NCBI GenBank assembly: GCA_902790595.1
Contig: CADASL010000011.1
Coordinates: 102,718 to 166,717 of the forward strand
DNA from: an uncultured Bacteroidales bacterium
GTDB lineage: Bacteria > Bacteroidota > Bacteroidia > Bacteroidales > SZUA-534
Reading direction: 5' to 3'
DNA length: 64,000 bases
A program made the position numbers and the translations under genes. Under the pieces are notes generated by a model. It did not search any database. It had not been told where the DNA came from and worked only from the letters and a program-made list of their open reading frames with translations. This document shows positions 50,221 to 59,881 of the stretch, one piece after another (positions within the stretch are counted from its first letter, which is position 1; each line of letters starts with the position of its first letter).

Positions 50221-52251
50221 TCACCAAATGTCAACGCGCTCGTTTTCAGGCACAAACATCTTGTCGCCTTCCTTCACGTCGAAGGCTTCGTACCACGCAT
50301 TGATGTGCGGCAGAGTGCCGTTCACGCGCCAGCGCCCGAGTGAGTGCGGGTCGCTCTTGGTGCGCACGCGGATTTCTTCGTCGCGGATGTTGTTGGCCCA
50401 GACATTGGCATAGGCCAGGAAGAATCGCTGCTGCGGGGTGAATCCGTCTTTGACAGGCAGCGGCGCGTCTTTTGTAGCGTTCAAAAATGCCTGATAGGCA
50501 ACCTGCAGACCGCCGTGGTCGGCCAGATTCTCGCCCAAAGTTAGCTCGCCGTTGGCTTTCAGGCCGTCGAGCACTTCAATGTTGTTGAAGAACTCAACCA
50601 AAGGTGTTACGTGCGCTTCAAACTTCTCGGCATCGCCTTTGACCCACCATTCGTGCATATTACCGTCTTTATCGAATTTGCGGCCGTCGTCGTCAAAACC
50701 GTGAGTCATTTCGTGGCCGATAACCACGCCGATGGCGCCGTAGTTGAAGGCATCGTCGGCCTGCATATCGAAGAACGGATATTGCAGAATGCCAGCCGGG
50801 AAGGTAATCTCGTTGGTCGACGGGTTGTAGTAGGCGTTCACGGTTTGCGGTGTCATACCCCACTCATCGCGGTCAACCGGCTGTTTGTAGTGCTTTTTTA
50901 TCCAATACTGATTCTCGCAGATATTGATGGTCATAATGTTCTCCCACAGCGATTTATCCGCATTAATATCGAGGTGCGAGTAGTCGCGCCACTTGTCGGG
51001 ATAGCCGATTTTCACGTAATACGTGCCAAGTTTTTCGACAGCTGTTGCCTTGGTTGAGTCGCTCATCCACGTTTGAGCCATAATGCGCTCACGCAGAGCG
51101 TCTTTCAGGTTGTTCACCAGTTTCAGCATACGCTCCTTGTGCGATGCCGGGAAATATTTCTCAACATAGAGCTGCCCCACAGCCTCGCCCAAAGAACTGC
51201 TGCACAGGCGAACGGCGCGCTTCCAGCGCGGCGATTCCTCAAGTACTCCGCTCATCACCTTCTCGTAAAAGTTGAACGATTCAATGCGGAATTCGTCAGA
51301 CAGATAGTTGTCGGCCGCGTCAATGTACCGCCATTCAAGATATGCTTTCTGCGCTTCAAGACTCTCCTCGGCAACCAGTTTGTTCAGCTCGGCAATATAG
51401 TCGGGCTGGCACAAATTGACATATTCCATATCGTTGATACCCATTTCGTTACACCAAGCATCGAATTTCAGATTAGGATATTTTTTGCACAAATCGGCAT
51501 AATCGGTGCGATTGTAGTTGGCCTCGGTGTCGCGCAGCTCGGTGCTGCTTTTCGAGGCCTTCGCCATACGGGTTTCGATGCGCAGAACATCTTCCATCAT
51601 ACGGTTTGCCGTGGCAGGGTCGTACCCAACCATCTCAAACACCTTTGCCACGTGCTCGCGGAATTTGTTGCGAATATTGACCGTATTCTCATCAGTATCA
51701 ATATAATACTCGCGCTCATCGAGCGACAGGCTGCCTTGCCAAACGTAGGTAATGTAGTTGCGGCTGTCCTTGGGGTCGATTTCGAGGAAAAAGCCGAGGT
51801 ATCCGTTGACACCCTTATTGTCCAGCTTCACCATCATCGGAATCACCTCGTCGAGGCTGCTGATGGCGCGAATTTTCTGCAAATCGGCCTCCAGAGGCTT
51901 ATAGCCTTCAGCGTTAAGCCTGGCGGTGTCCATAACCTGATTGTAGAGTGTGGCAATCTTGTAAGCCACAGTTCCCGGCTTCTGCGGACTTTTAGTCAGA
52001 TTGGTCAGCAATTCGTTAAGCTGCTGACGTGTGTCGTCGGCAACCTTGTCGAAAGAGCCGAACCGCGAAAATTCGTCGGGAAGCGGGTTGTTTTTCATCC
52101 ATCCGCCGCAGGCGAACTGATAAAAATCGTCGGCGGGGCGCACTGTTGTGTCGAGATTTTCTGTGCGGATGCCTGAATTCTGGCTTTGGCCGCACGACAT
52201 TACTGTAGCTACTATTGGCATTAGTAAAAGCGTTTTAAAATATCTATTCAT
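50221..52251 (-). CDS. M13-family metallopeptidase (PepO/neprilysin-like) lipoprotein
   Basis: 676-residue zinc endopeptidase acting on short peptides outside the cytoplasm. It has a lipobox signal peptide (MNRYFKTLLLMPIVATVMSC). The M13 N-terminal helical domain begins LDTTVRPADDFYQFACGGWMKNNPLP. The catalytic GHEMTHGFDDDGRKFDKDG (about residues 510-520) follows, with the third ligand in GENLADHGGLQVAY, and the C-terminal end is VPENERVDIW. All key residues are present. Single gene with its own TATGTTTG promoter. Confidence 0.96.
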   Translation of the reverse strand: MNRYFKTLLLMPIVATVMSCGQSQNSGIRTENLDTTVRPADDFYQFACGGWMKNNPLPDEFSRFGSFDKVADDTRQQLNELLTNLTKSPQKPGTVAYKIATLYNQVMDTARLNAEGYKPLEADLQKIRAISSLDEVIPMMVKLDNKGVNGYLGFFLEIDPKDSRNYITYVWQGSLSLDEREYYIDTDENTVNIRNKFREHVAKVFEMVGYDPATANRMMEDVLRIETRMAKASKSSTELRDTEANYNRTDYADLCKKYPNLKFDAWCNEMGINDMEYVNLCQPDYIAELNKLVAEESLEAQKAYLEWRYIDAADNYLSDEFRIESFNFYEKVMSGVLEESPRWKRAVRLCSSSLGEAVGQLYVEKYFPASHKERMLKLVNNLKDALRERIMAQTWMSDSTKATAVEKLGTYYVKIGYPDKWRDYSHLDINADKSLWENIMTINICENQYWIKKHYKQPVDRDEWGMTPQTVNAYYNPSTNEITFPAGILQYPFFDMQADDAFNYGAIGVVIGHEMTHGFDDDGRKFDKDGNMHEWWVKGDAEKFEAHVTPLVEFFNNIEVLDGLKANGELTLGENLADHGGLQVAYQAFLNATKDAPLPVKDGFTPQQRFFLAYANVWANNIRDEEIRVRTKSDPHSLGRWRVNGTLPHINAWYEAFDVKEGDKMFVPENERVDIW

Positions 52252-52295
52252 AGCGCAAAAAAATGGTTTTTAGTCTACTTTTTAGTTGCAGGCTA

Positions 52296-52303
52296 CAAAC
52301 ATA
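52296..52303 (-). promoter_or_regulatory. -7 element TATGTTTG for the M13 peptidase
   Basis: Perfect TAnnTTTG on the minus strand, 44 bases upstream of the start codon. Confidence 0.55.
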
Positions 52304-52415
52304 CACAATTATAAATAGCTGAGGCTTTTTTTTGCGAAAAAGTTGGGCATCGGGGAACCGAAAAATAAAAAGTAAAAAATACTTTTTCAACTCGTTTTCG
52401 TTAGCGATATTTGTG

Positions 52416-52423
52416 TAATTTTG
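52416..52423 (+). promoter_or_regulatory. -7 element TAATTTTG for uxaB-uxaA
   Basis: Perfect TAnnTTTG, 25 bases before the uxaB ATG at 52449. Confidence 0.55.
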
Positions 52424-52448
52424 AATAAACGCATAATTGGAAAACGAT

Positions 52449-53888
52449 ATGAAACAACTCAATAGAAACACAGTTGCGGCCAAAACCTACACCGAGAAGG
52501 TGATTCAGTTTGGCGAAGGAAATTTTTTGCGCGCTTTCGCGGATTGGATAATCTGGCGAACTAATCAGGAGACCGATTTCAACGCGTCGGTTGTGGTGGT
52601 GCAGCCGCGGGCGGGCGGCAAAGTGGCGATGCTCAACGCTCAAGACGGACTTTATCACCTTAACCTTCAAGGACTTGACAGCGGCAAAACGGTCGATAGC
52701 ATTGATTTGATTGACGTTGTTAGCCGCGGCATTGACCCGTACAAAGATTTCGACGCCTACCTGCGCCTGGCCGAGCAGCCCGAGATGCGGTTCATAGTCT
52801 CGAACACCACCGAAGCGGGCATTGCCTTCGACCCCGCGTGCAAGTTCACCGACAAGCCTGCGCTCTCGTTCCCTAGCAAACTGGTGCAGTTGCTCTACCA
52901 CCGCTTCGAGCATTTCAAAGGCGATGTCTCGAAGGGCTTCATTATTCTGCCGTGCGAACTTATTTTTCATAACGGCAAACACCTGAAAGAGTGTATTTTG
53001 CAATATATCGACCATTGGAATCTTGGCAACGGGTTCAAAACGTGGTTCGAGACGGCGTGCGCGGTTTACAGTACGCTTGTCGACCGCATTGTGCCTGGCT
53101 ATCCGAAAGACAACGCCGACGCGATTAAGGAACGTATCGGTTTTGATGACAATCAGTTGGTTGTGGGCGAAGTTTTCCACCTGTGGGTGATTGAAGCGCC
53201 TGAATCGCTTTCGCGAGAGTTCCCTGCCGACAAAGCGGGGCTGAACGTGCGTTTTGTGCCGTCGGAAGCGCCGTACCACGAGCGCAAGGTGACGCTCTTG
53301 AACGGTCCGCACACGGTTTTGTCGCCTGTCGGTTACCTTTCGGGGCTCAACACCGTGCGCGAGTGCTGCACCGACGAACTGATTGGCCAATTTGTTGACC
53401 GCGTGATGTTTAGCGAACTTATGCCCACTCTGAACCTGCCCGAAGACGAGTTGCGGCAGTTTGCGCTGGCCGTGAAGGACCGCTTCAACAATCCGTTTGT
53501 AAAACATTATGTTACAAGCATTATGCTCAACTCGTTCCCGAAATTCAAGACGCGCGACCTGCCTGGCCTGAAAACCTATCTTGAGCGCAAAGGCGAGTTG
53601 CCGAAATGCATTGTGCTTGGTCTGGCGGCCATTTGCACCTATTATAAAGGTGGCCGCCGCGGTAACGATGAAATCGTGCCCAACGACGCACCCGAAATTC
53701 TCGATTTGCTCAAAACACTTTGGGCAACAGGTAGTTGCGCCGAAGTTGCGAAGGGCGTTCTGGCCGCAAAAGATTTGATTTGGGGCGAAGATTTGAACTC
53801 GATTCCTGGGCTTACCAACTTGTTAACCAACTATTTGGAACAGATTCAAAAGTCGGGGATGCGCGAAACGGTTAAATCGGTTTTGTAA
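52449..53888 (+). CDS. uxaB: Tagaturonate reductase (altronate oxidoreductase)
   Basis: NADH-dependent reduction of tagaturonate to altronate in galacturonate catabolism; mannitol dehydrogenase superfamily. The 479-residue protein has VIQFGEGNFLRAFADWIIW (nucleotide-binding opening), IVSNTTEAGIAF, the catalytic-region VFHLWVIEAPE, and KVTLLNGPHTVLSPVGYLSG. Typical length. The ATG at 52449 is used in place of the upstream TTG. Two bases separate it from uxaA, a classic pair. With uxaC, kdgK and kdgA at 33-39 kb it completes the galacturonate branch. Confidence 0.94.
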   Translation: MKQLNRNTVAAKTYTEKVIQFGEGNFLRAFADWIIWRTNQETDFNASVVVVQPRAGGKVAMLNAQDGLYHLNLQGLDSGKTVDSIDLIDVVSRGIDPYKDFDAYLRLAEQPEMRFIVSNTTEAGIAFDPACKFTDKPALSFPSKLVQLLYHRFEHFKGDVSKGFIILPCELIFHNGKHLKECILQYIDHWNLGNGFKTWFETACAVYSTLVDRIVPGYPKDNADAIKERIGFDDNQLVVGEVFHLWVIEAPESLSREFPADKAGLNVRFVPSEAPYHERKVTLLNGPHTVLSPVGYLSGLNTVRECCTDELIGQFVDRVMFSELMPTLNLPEDELRQFALAVKDRFNNPFVKHYVTSIMLNSFPKFKTRDLPGLKTYLERKGELPKCIVLGLAAICTYYKGGRRGNDEIVPNDAPEILDLLKTLWATGSCAEVAKGVLAAKDLIWGEDLNSIPGLTNLLTNYLEQIQKSGMRETVKSVL

Positions 53889-53890
53889 TT

Positions 53891-55381
53891 ATGGCACAAT
53901 ATATTCGAATCAATCAGGCTGATAATGTGGCGGTTACGCTTGCGCCGCTTAAGGCTGGCACGCCAATCGACATTGACGGCGTTGTCTTGCGCGACGATAT
54001 TCCCGCAGGCCACAAATTCGCGCTCTGCAATCTCGCTCAAGGCGAAAACGTTGTGAAATACGGCTTTCCAATCGGGCACGTGACACGCTCGGTCGATGCT
54101 GGGTGCCATATCGACCATAACATTTTGAAAACCAATCTCGAAGGCGTATCGGAATATACTTACACGCCGAATCTTACTGAAATCGAATCTGCCGCTGTAA
54201 AGCGCTCATTTAAAGGCTTTAAGCGTGCAAACGGCGATGTCGGCATACGGAACCAAATCTGGATAATCCCGACGGTGGGCTGCGTGAACGGAATTGCGCA
54301 GAAACTTGCCGAGCGTTTCAGCGCCGAAGTGGCTGGGCGGATGGGCAGCGTTGACGCAATTGTCGCATTTCCACATAATTACGGCTGTTCGCAACTCGGC
54401 GGCGACCACGAGAACACGCGCAAAATCCTGCGCAATATGGTGCTGCACCCCAACGCTGGCGGCGTGCTGGTGGTTGGGCTCGGCTGCGAGAACAACCAAA
54501 TGTCGGCTTTCCGCCCGATGCTCGGCAATATCGACGAAAGTCGCATAAAAATGTTTGAAGCACAGAAAGTTAGTGGCGATGAAGTGGAATACGGACTCGG
54601 GCTTTTGCGCGAGATTTTCGCCGTCTGCTCTAAGGATGTGCGCGAAGATGTGCCAATGTCGGAACTGCGTGTGGGCTTGAAATGCGGCGGTTCCGACGGG
54701 CTGTCGGGCATTACGGCCAACCCGCTTTTGGGCCTGTTCAGCGACTGGCTGGTGGCACAAGGCGGAACAACCGTCCTGACCGAAGTGCCCGAGATGTTCG
54801 GCGCCGAAACAATCCTGATGAACCGCTGCGAGAGCCGCGTCGTTTTCGACAAAACGGTTGCTCTCATTAACGATTTTAAAAGTTACTTTATCGCTAATAA
54901 TCAGCCTGTTTACGAGAATCCATCGCCTGGGAACAAGGCTGGCGGCATATCGACGCTTGAAGAAAAATCGCTCGGCTGCACGCAGAAATGCGGCAAGAGC
55001 ACCGTCCGCGACGTGCTGGCCTACGGCGACCGCCTTGAGCGCCACGGTCTGAACCTTTTGAGCGCCCCTGGCAACGACCTTGTAGCAAGCACCGCGCTGG
55101 CCGCAAGTGGCTGTCAATTAGTGCTTTTTACCACTGGCCGTGGCACACCGTTCGGCACTTTTGCGCCAACGCTGAAAATCTCGACCAACACGCCGCTTTT
55201 CGCCAACAAGCCCAACTGGATTGACTTCAACGCGGGCGTAATTGCTGAAAATGATTCAATTGAGAGCGTGTTGCAGAGTTTTATCGAATTTGTGACGAGC
55301 GTGCTCGAAGGCGCACCGACAAATAATGAACGGAACGGATATCGCGAGTTTGCAATTTTTAAAACTGGGGTGACTTTATAA
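53891..55381 (+). CDS. uxaA: Altronate dehydratase (UxaA family)
   Basis: Dehydrates altronate to 2-dehydro-3-deoxygluconate; iron-dependent. The 496-residue protein has a SAF domain (about 10-95, DIPAGHKFALCNLAQGENV), then the UxaA/GarD body with RANGDVGIRNQIWIIPTVGCVNG, FPHNYGCSQLGGDHENTRKIL, VVGLGCENNQ and LKCGGSDGLSGITANPLLG. Cysteines in these motifs are candidate metal ligands. It is tightly coupled to uxaB. Because a fucose-type cluster follows, it could also dehydrate L-fuconate: UxaA-family proteins occur in the Campylobacter jejuni fucose locus. Confidence 0.92.
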   Translation: MAQYIRINQADNVAVTLAPLKAGTPIDIDGVVLRDDIPAGHKFALCNLAQGENVVKYGFPIGHVTRSVDAGCHIDHNILKTNLEGVSEYTYTPNLTEIESAAVKRSFKGFKRANGDVGIRNQIWIIPTVGCVNGIAQKLAERFSAEVAGRMGSVDAIVAFPHNYGCSQLGGDHENTRKILRNMVLHPNAGGVLVVGLGCENNQMSAFRPMLGNIDESRIKMFEAQKVSGDEVEYGLGLLREIFAVCSKDVREDVPMSELRVGLKCGGSDGLSGITANPLLGLFSDWLVAQGGTTVLTEVPEMFGAETILMNRCESRVVFDKTVALINDFKSYFIANNQPVYENPSPGNKAGGISTLEEKSLGCTQKCGKSTVRDVLAYGDRLERHGLNLLSAPGNDLVASTALAASGCQLVLFTTGRGTPFGTFAPTLKISTNTPLFANKPNWIDFNAGVIAENDSIESVLQSFIEFVTSVLEGAPTNNERNGYREFAIFKTGVTL

Positions 55382-55538
55382 TGGTATGTCCTGACGGACT
55401 GAAATTTTATGAATCGCACAGATGACACAGACCCGATGGGAACACAGATTTTCGCAGATATGAATTAAAAAAAATAACTCTAAATAGATAAAAACCCGCC
55501 GTCAGGCGGTCAACAACAAACACATAAAAAACGCATAA

Positions 55539-56468
55539 ATGACTATAATAGACACACATAGCCACCTATGGCTGAAACAGGACACCGTGGTTGACGGGCA
55601 GCGGATTTACACCACAAACCGCGGCCGCTCGATGTTTTTCGATGGCGAGCGCCAAATGCTGCCGCCGTTTATGGCCGACGGACGCAACACCGCTGAAGTT
55701 TTCATTGCCAATATGGACTATGCGCAGGTGGGCGCAGCCGTTGTGGTTCAGGAAGTTATCGACGGTTACCAAAACGATTACCTTGCTGAAGTGGCGCAAA
55801 AATACCCCGAACGCTTCTTCGTCTGCGGAATGCCGCGGCTTGGTTTGGAATCGGTCGAAGCCGAAAAACTGATTACCGCTGACGATATTTTGTGCGATGT
55901 CAAAACCTTGTATTCGCGTGGTTTTAAAGGAATTGCTATTCCTGGGCACCGCGTCCGCCGTCCGCTGGCCGACCTTCTGCCTGCGATGAAATTTTTGGAA
56001 GCGAACCAAATGATTTTCTCGATGTGCCTTGCCGACGACGAAAGGCAGATTGCAGAATTTCAGCAACTTATAGCAGAATGTCCGAACTTGAAAATAGCAA
56101 TTGGGCACTTCGGGCTGGCGACCACCAAAAATTGGAAAAATCAGATTCTTCTGGCGCGGAACGCTAATGTTTTTATCGAGTCGGGCGGCATTACCTGGCT
56201 GTATAACAGCGAGTTCTATCCGTTCCCGTCGGCGGTGAAGGCCATTCGCGAAGCGGCCGACCTGGTTGGTATCGGCAAACTGATGTGGGGCAGCGACTAT
56301 CCGCGCACCATTTGCGCCATAACCTATCGAATGTCGTACGATTTTGTGCTGAAAACCAACGAGTTGACCGATTCGGAAAAATCGGCCTTCCTTGGCGGAA
56401 ATGCTGTTAAGTTCTACGGATTCAAGAATTTACCGCAGTTACCTTACATTAAGAATATGTCGGAATAA
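55539..56468 (+). CDS. Amidohydrolase family protein, probable L-fuconolactonase
   Basis: 309-residue TIM-barrel hydrolase (amidohydrolase 2 family). It has the metal-site opening IIDTHSHLWL, AAVVVQEVIDGYQNDYLAEVAQKYPERFFVCGMPRLG, FKGIAIPGHRVRRPL, a histidine in IAIGHFGLA, and the catalytic aspartate region LMWGSDYPRTI. Members next to fucP and a sugar dehydrogenase usually hydrolyse L-fucono-1,5-lactone to fuconate. It is separated from uxaA by 157 bases holding a CCGCC/GGCGG hairpin and a degenerate CACAGATGACACAGA-type sequence. The lactonase call is inferred from context. Confidence 0.8.
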   Translation: MTIIDTHSHLWLKQDTVVDGQRIYTTNRGRSMFFDGERQMLPPFMADGRNTAEVFIANMDYAQVGAAVVVQEVIDGYQNDYLAEVAQKYPERFFVCGMPRLGLESVEAEKLITADDILCDVKTLYSRGFKGIAIPGHRVRRPLADLLPAMKFLEANQMIFSMCLADDERQIAEFQQLIAECPNLKIAIGHFGLATTKNWKNQILLARNANVFIESGGITWLYNSEFYPFPSAVKAIREAADLVGIGKLMWGSDYPRTICAITYRMSYDFVLKTNELTDSEKSAFLGGNAVKFYGFKNLPQLPYIKNMSE

Positions 56469-56497
56469 GAAATACCTAAAATTTTAATCGTATAAAT

Positions 56498-57487
56498 ATG
56501 AAAGCAATTGAAATTCAAGCACCTGGCAACGTTGCAGTTGTCGATGTTGAAAAACTGACCGCAAAAAGCGGCGAAGTGCTGCTGAAACTTGACTACGTGG
56601 GCTTTTGCGGCTCTGATTTGAACACCTATCGCGGCGGAAACGCAATGGTGACGTTCCCGCGAATCCCTGGGCACGAAATTGGCGCCACCATTGTTGAACT
56701 TGGCAGCGATGTGCCGTCGCAACTCAAAGTGGGACAGACGGTTACCGTCAATCCTTACACCAACTGCGGACATTGTGCGTCGTGCCGCCGCGGTCGTGTG
56801 AATGCCTGCGAAAACAACGAAACGCTTGGCGTTCAGCGCAATGGCGCGATGCAGGAATTTATCAGCCTTCCGTGGCAGAAAATCATTCCGTGTGGCTCGG
56901 TTTCGGTGCGCGATGCGGCCCTGATTGAGCCGATGAGCGTTGGTTTTCACGCTGTCGACCGTGGCCGAGTGACTGATACTGACACAGTTATGGTAATCGG
57001 CTGCGGAATGGTCGGTCTAGGCGCAGTGGTGCGTGCCGTGATGCGCGGCGCAACCGTCATTGCCGCCGACCTTGACGACGAGAAACTTGCCATTGCCCGT
57101 CAACTTGGCGCCACCTACACCTACAACACCGCCACCGAGTGGAATCTGCCCACGCCCGACGTTGTGATTGAAGCCGTCGGCGCCGCGCCCACCTATCAGT
57201 TGGCGGTCAACCGCGTGGCTTTCACGGGGCGCATTGTCTGCATTGGCTATGCCAAAGCCGATATTTCACTGACTACTAGCCTGTTTGTAAAAAAAGAACT
57301 CGACATTATGGGCTCGCGTAACGCTAATCCGTCTGATTTTGAGGCAGTTATCAAATATCTAACAAACTCGGGCGCACCCGTCGAGAAGTTTATCAGCCGA
57401 ATAATTGAGCCGCAGCAATCCGCCGAAGCGCTGAAAACCTGGGCCGAAGCACCAGGCAAGGTCTTTAGAATACTTGTGAAATGGTAG
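56498..57487 (+). CDS. Zinc-binding dehydrogenase (MDR family)
   Basis: 329-residue medium-chain dehydrogenase. It has catalytic zinc residues in VGFCGSDLNTYRGG and FPRIPGHEIGATI, four structural-zinc cysteines in NPYTNCGHCASCRRGRVNAC, and an NAD-binding IGCGMVGLGAVVRAVMRGA. In the oxidative fucose route a dehydrogenase of 2-keto-3-deoxy-L-fuconate is required, and this is the most likely candidate. It could also act on another sugar alcohol or acid. Operon with the flanking fucose-type genes. Confidence 0.85.
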   Translation: MKAIEIQAPGNVAVVDVEKLTAKSGEVLLKLDYVGFCGSDLNTYRGGNAMVTFPRIPGHEIGATIVELGSDVPSQLKVGQTVTVNPYTNCGHCASCRRGRVNACENNETLGVQRNGAMQEFISLPWQKIIPCGSVSVRDAALIEPMSVGFHAVDRGRVTDTDTVMVIGCGMVGLGAVVRAVMRGATVIAADLDDEKLAIARQLGATYTYNTATEWNLPTPDVVIEAVGAAPTYQLAVNRVAFTGRIVCIGYAKADISLTTSLFVKKELDIMGSRNANPSDFEAVIKYLTNSGAPVEKFISRIIEPQQSAEALKTWAEAPGKVFRILVKW

Positions 57488-57545
57488 ATAATCAGTAATA
57501 TACAACTTAAAACTTCTAAAACTTAAAACTTATAACCACTAATAA

Positions 57546-58493
57546 ATGGAACAGAGAAATCTTGGAAAAACGGGCCTGAAGTTGTCGGCTTTAGGCTTTG
57601 GCGCGTCGAGTTTGGGCGGCGTTTTCCACTCGCTGAACGAAGCCGACGGCATTCGCGCGGTGCACACTGCGGTTGAGAACGGAATCAACTTTATCGATGT
57701 GTCGCCCTACTATGGCCACCTGAAGGCGGAAATGGTTCTGGGAAAGGCACTTAAAGAGATTCCGCGCGACAATTTCATTCTTTCGACAAAGGTCGGCCGC
57801 TACGGAAAAGACGGCGTGAACACGTGGGATTATTCCGCCAAACGCGCCCACGACAGTGTTTTTGAGAGTATGGAACGGCTCGGCGTCGATTATATCGACC
57901 TGATTAACGTCCACGATATTGAGTTTCAAACTGCTCTGCCTGGCGGTCTGCAAAAGATTGTCGATGAGACACTTCCTGCTCTTGTCGAACTTCGAGAGAA
58001 GGGCGTTGTGGGGCACGTTGGCATTACCGATTTGCAACTCGAGAACCTGAAATGGGTTGTCGAGCACTCGCCCGAAGGCACGGTTGAGAGCGTTCTGAAC
58101 TTCTGCCACTATTGCCTTTGCGATGACAAACTTGTTGATTTTCTTGACTTTTTCGAAAGCCGTGGCATAGGTGTCATCAATGCGAGTCCGCTGTCGATGG
58201 GCCTTTTGACAATGCGCGGCGCACCCGACTGGCACCCTGCACCAAAAGCCCTACGAGATGCTTGTGCTGAAGCGGCAAAATACTGCGATTCAATCGATTA
58301 TCCTATCGAAAAACTCGCAATGCAGTATAGCCTTGGCAACAATCGGATAGCTTCGAACCTATTCTCGACAACCAATCCGCAGAACGTTCTGAAAAACATC
58401 GATTTTGTCAGTGAACAGGCTGATGCTGAAGTTGTTGCAAAGGTTCGAGAAATCATCGGCGACCAATTCCGCGTAAGCTGGAAAAACTCTTAA
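57546..58493 (+). CDS. Aldo/keto reductase, L-galactose/L-fucose dehydrogenase-like
   Basis: 315-residue aldo/keto reductase barrel with the catalytic tetrad regions FIDVSPYYGH (Asp, Tyr), ILSTKVGR (Lys) and LINVHDIEF (His). The start MEQRNLGKTGLKLSALGFGASSLGG resembles plant-type L-galactose dehydrogenases. Beside FucP and a lactonase it would oxidise L-fucose (6-deoxy-L-galactose) to its lactone, the first step of a non-phosphorylating pathway. Substrate is inferred from context. Confidence 0.82.
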   Translation: MEQRNLGKTGLKLSALGFGASSLGGVFHSLNEADGIRAVHTAVENGINFIDVSPYYGHLKAEMVLGKALKEIPRDNFILSTKVGRYGKDGVNTWDYSAKRAHDSVFESMERLGVDYIDLINVHDIEFQTALPGGLQKIVDETLPALVELREKGVVGHVGITDLQLENLKWVVEHSPEGTVESVLNFCHYCLCDDKLVDFLDFFESRGIGVINASPLSMGLLTMRGAPDWHPAPKALRDACAEAAKYCDSIDYPIEKLAMQYSLGNNRIASNLFSTTNPQNVLKNIDFVSEQADAEVVAKVREIIGDQFRVSWKNS

Positions 58494-58526
58494 AACCGCA
58501 TAATAACCACTAAAACCACACATAAA

Positions 58527-59786
58527 ATGAAGACAATAGAGAAAAAGTATTTGATGCCGTTCAGCCTTGTGACGCTTCTGTTTCTGCTTTGGGGAATGGC
58601 TAACAATATGACAGACACGCTGTTAAGTGCATTCAAGCGCATAATGTCGATGACCGACACGCAGACGTCGCTCATTCAGTTTGCGTTCTACGGCTCGTAT
58701 TTCTGTTTTGCGCTTCCTGCGGCGCTGTTCATTCGCAAATACAGTTACAAAAGCGGTGTCATTCTGGGCCTTGTGCTCTACGCCGCTGGCGCCATTCTGT
58801 TTTTCCCCGCGTCGAAAGCCGCTTCCTACGCTTTCTACCTGATAGCCATATACATACTGGCTGGTGGATGCTCAATTTTGGAAACCACGGCCAATCCGTA
58901 CATTCTGTCGATGGGCTCGCCCGAAACAGCCACCCGCCGATTGAATATCGCTCAAGCTTTCAATCCGTTAGGCTCGATAACTGGCATTCTGATGAGTCAG
59001 TTTTTCATCCTTTCGCAACTGTCGAGCGCCACAGCATCCGACCGCGCCGCAATGTCCGCCGCCGACCTTTCCGCAATGCAGTCGCACGAGCTGAACGCCA
59101 TCACAGGCACCTATATGACGCTCGGTTTTGTGCTTCTGGTGATTATGGTTGTGATGCTTTTGGTTCGTATGCCCGAAGGCAGCGACAACAGCCACGACAG
59201 CGTGCTCGATTCGTTTAAACGATTGATTAAGAATAAGAAATACGTGTTCGGCGTTGTTGCGCAATTCTTCTATGTCGGCGCGCAAATCTGCGTTTGGTCG
59301 TTCACCATCCGCATTGTGATGCAGGAACTCGGCCTGCTCGAAGCCGATGCCGCAACCATCTATCTGTTTAGTATTATTGGATTTAGCGCGGCGCGATTCA
59401 TCTTCACTTGGCTGATGAAATGGATTCAGCCGTCGAGACTTCTGCTTTGGGCTTCGGCCGCCGATATTGTTCTGTGTCTGATAGTTGCGTTGTGCAGCGG
59501 CACAGGCGCGGTCTGCATTGCGGCGCTCATCGGCGTTAGTTTCTTTATGTCGCTGATGTTCCCAACCATCTACGGAATCGCGCTCGAAAACGTCGGCCAA
59601 GATGCCAAAATTGGTGCTTCAGGCTTGATAATGGCCATTTTAGGCGGTGCGCTTCTTCCCCCGCTTCAGGGTGCAATTTCCGACGCAACAAACATCAACA
59701 TCTCGTATCTGGTGCCGATGGTGTGCTTTGTGGTGGTGCTGATGTTCTCGATTTCGGTGGTGAAGGGCAATAAGTGTCGCAGCTAA
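58527..59786 (+). CDS. fucP: L-fucose:H+ symporter
   Basis: 419-residue, 12-helix major facilitator. It has the FucP-type opening MPFSLVTLLFLLWGMANNMTDTLLSAFKRIMSMTDTQTSLIQFAFYGSYF with the helix-1 asparagine/acidic pair, GGCSILETTANPYI in helix 4 and RRLNIAQAFNPLGSITG. The C-terminal half contains FYVGAQICVWSFTIRI and SLMFPTIYGIALENVG. It ends the oxidative fucose-type cluster and is followed by a long-stem terminator. FucP relatives may also carry galactose or glucose, so the neighbours support the fucose call. Confidence 0.9.
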   Translation: MKTIEKKYLMPFSLVTLLFLLWGMANNMTDTLLSAFKRIMSMTDTQTSLIQFAFYGSYFCFALPAALFIRKYSYKSGVILGLVLYAAGAILFFPASKAASYAFYLIAIYILAGGCSILETTANPYILSMGSPETATRRLNIAQAFNPLGSITGILMSQFFILSQLSSATASDRAAMSAADLSAMQSHELNAITGTYMTLGFVLLVIMVVMLLVRMPEGSDNSHDSVLDSFKRLIKNKKYVFGVVAQFFYVGAQICVWSFTIRIVMQELGLLEADAATIYLFSIIGFSAARFIFTWLMKWIQPSRLLLWASAADIVLCLIVALCSGTGAVCIAALIGVSFFMSLMFPTIYGIALENVGQDAKIGASGLIMAILGGALLPPLQGAISDATNINISYLVPMVCFVVVLMFSISVVKGNKCRS

Positions 59787-59810
59787 TTTATTTTTAGATA
59801 GTTAATTAAG

Positions 59811-59852
59811 AATCCGCTCTGGAATGCGGTTGGCATTTCGGAGCGGATTTTT
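59811..59852. terminator. Long-stem terminator after fucP
   Basis: AATCCGCTC / GAGCGGATT outer arms and GGAATGC / GCATTTC inner arms, then TTTTATTT. It serves the convergent fucP and MG2-like genes. Confidence 0.85.
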
Positions 59853-59881
59853 ATTTCGATAATAAACATCAAAAAATCAAG

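Noticed and set aside
55496..55511. Intrinsic terminator after uxaA
   Set aside because: CCGCC-GTCA-GGCGG is a short stem without a following T tract; at most a minor processing hairpin.
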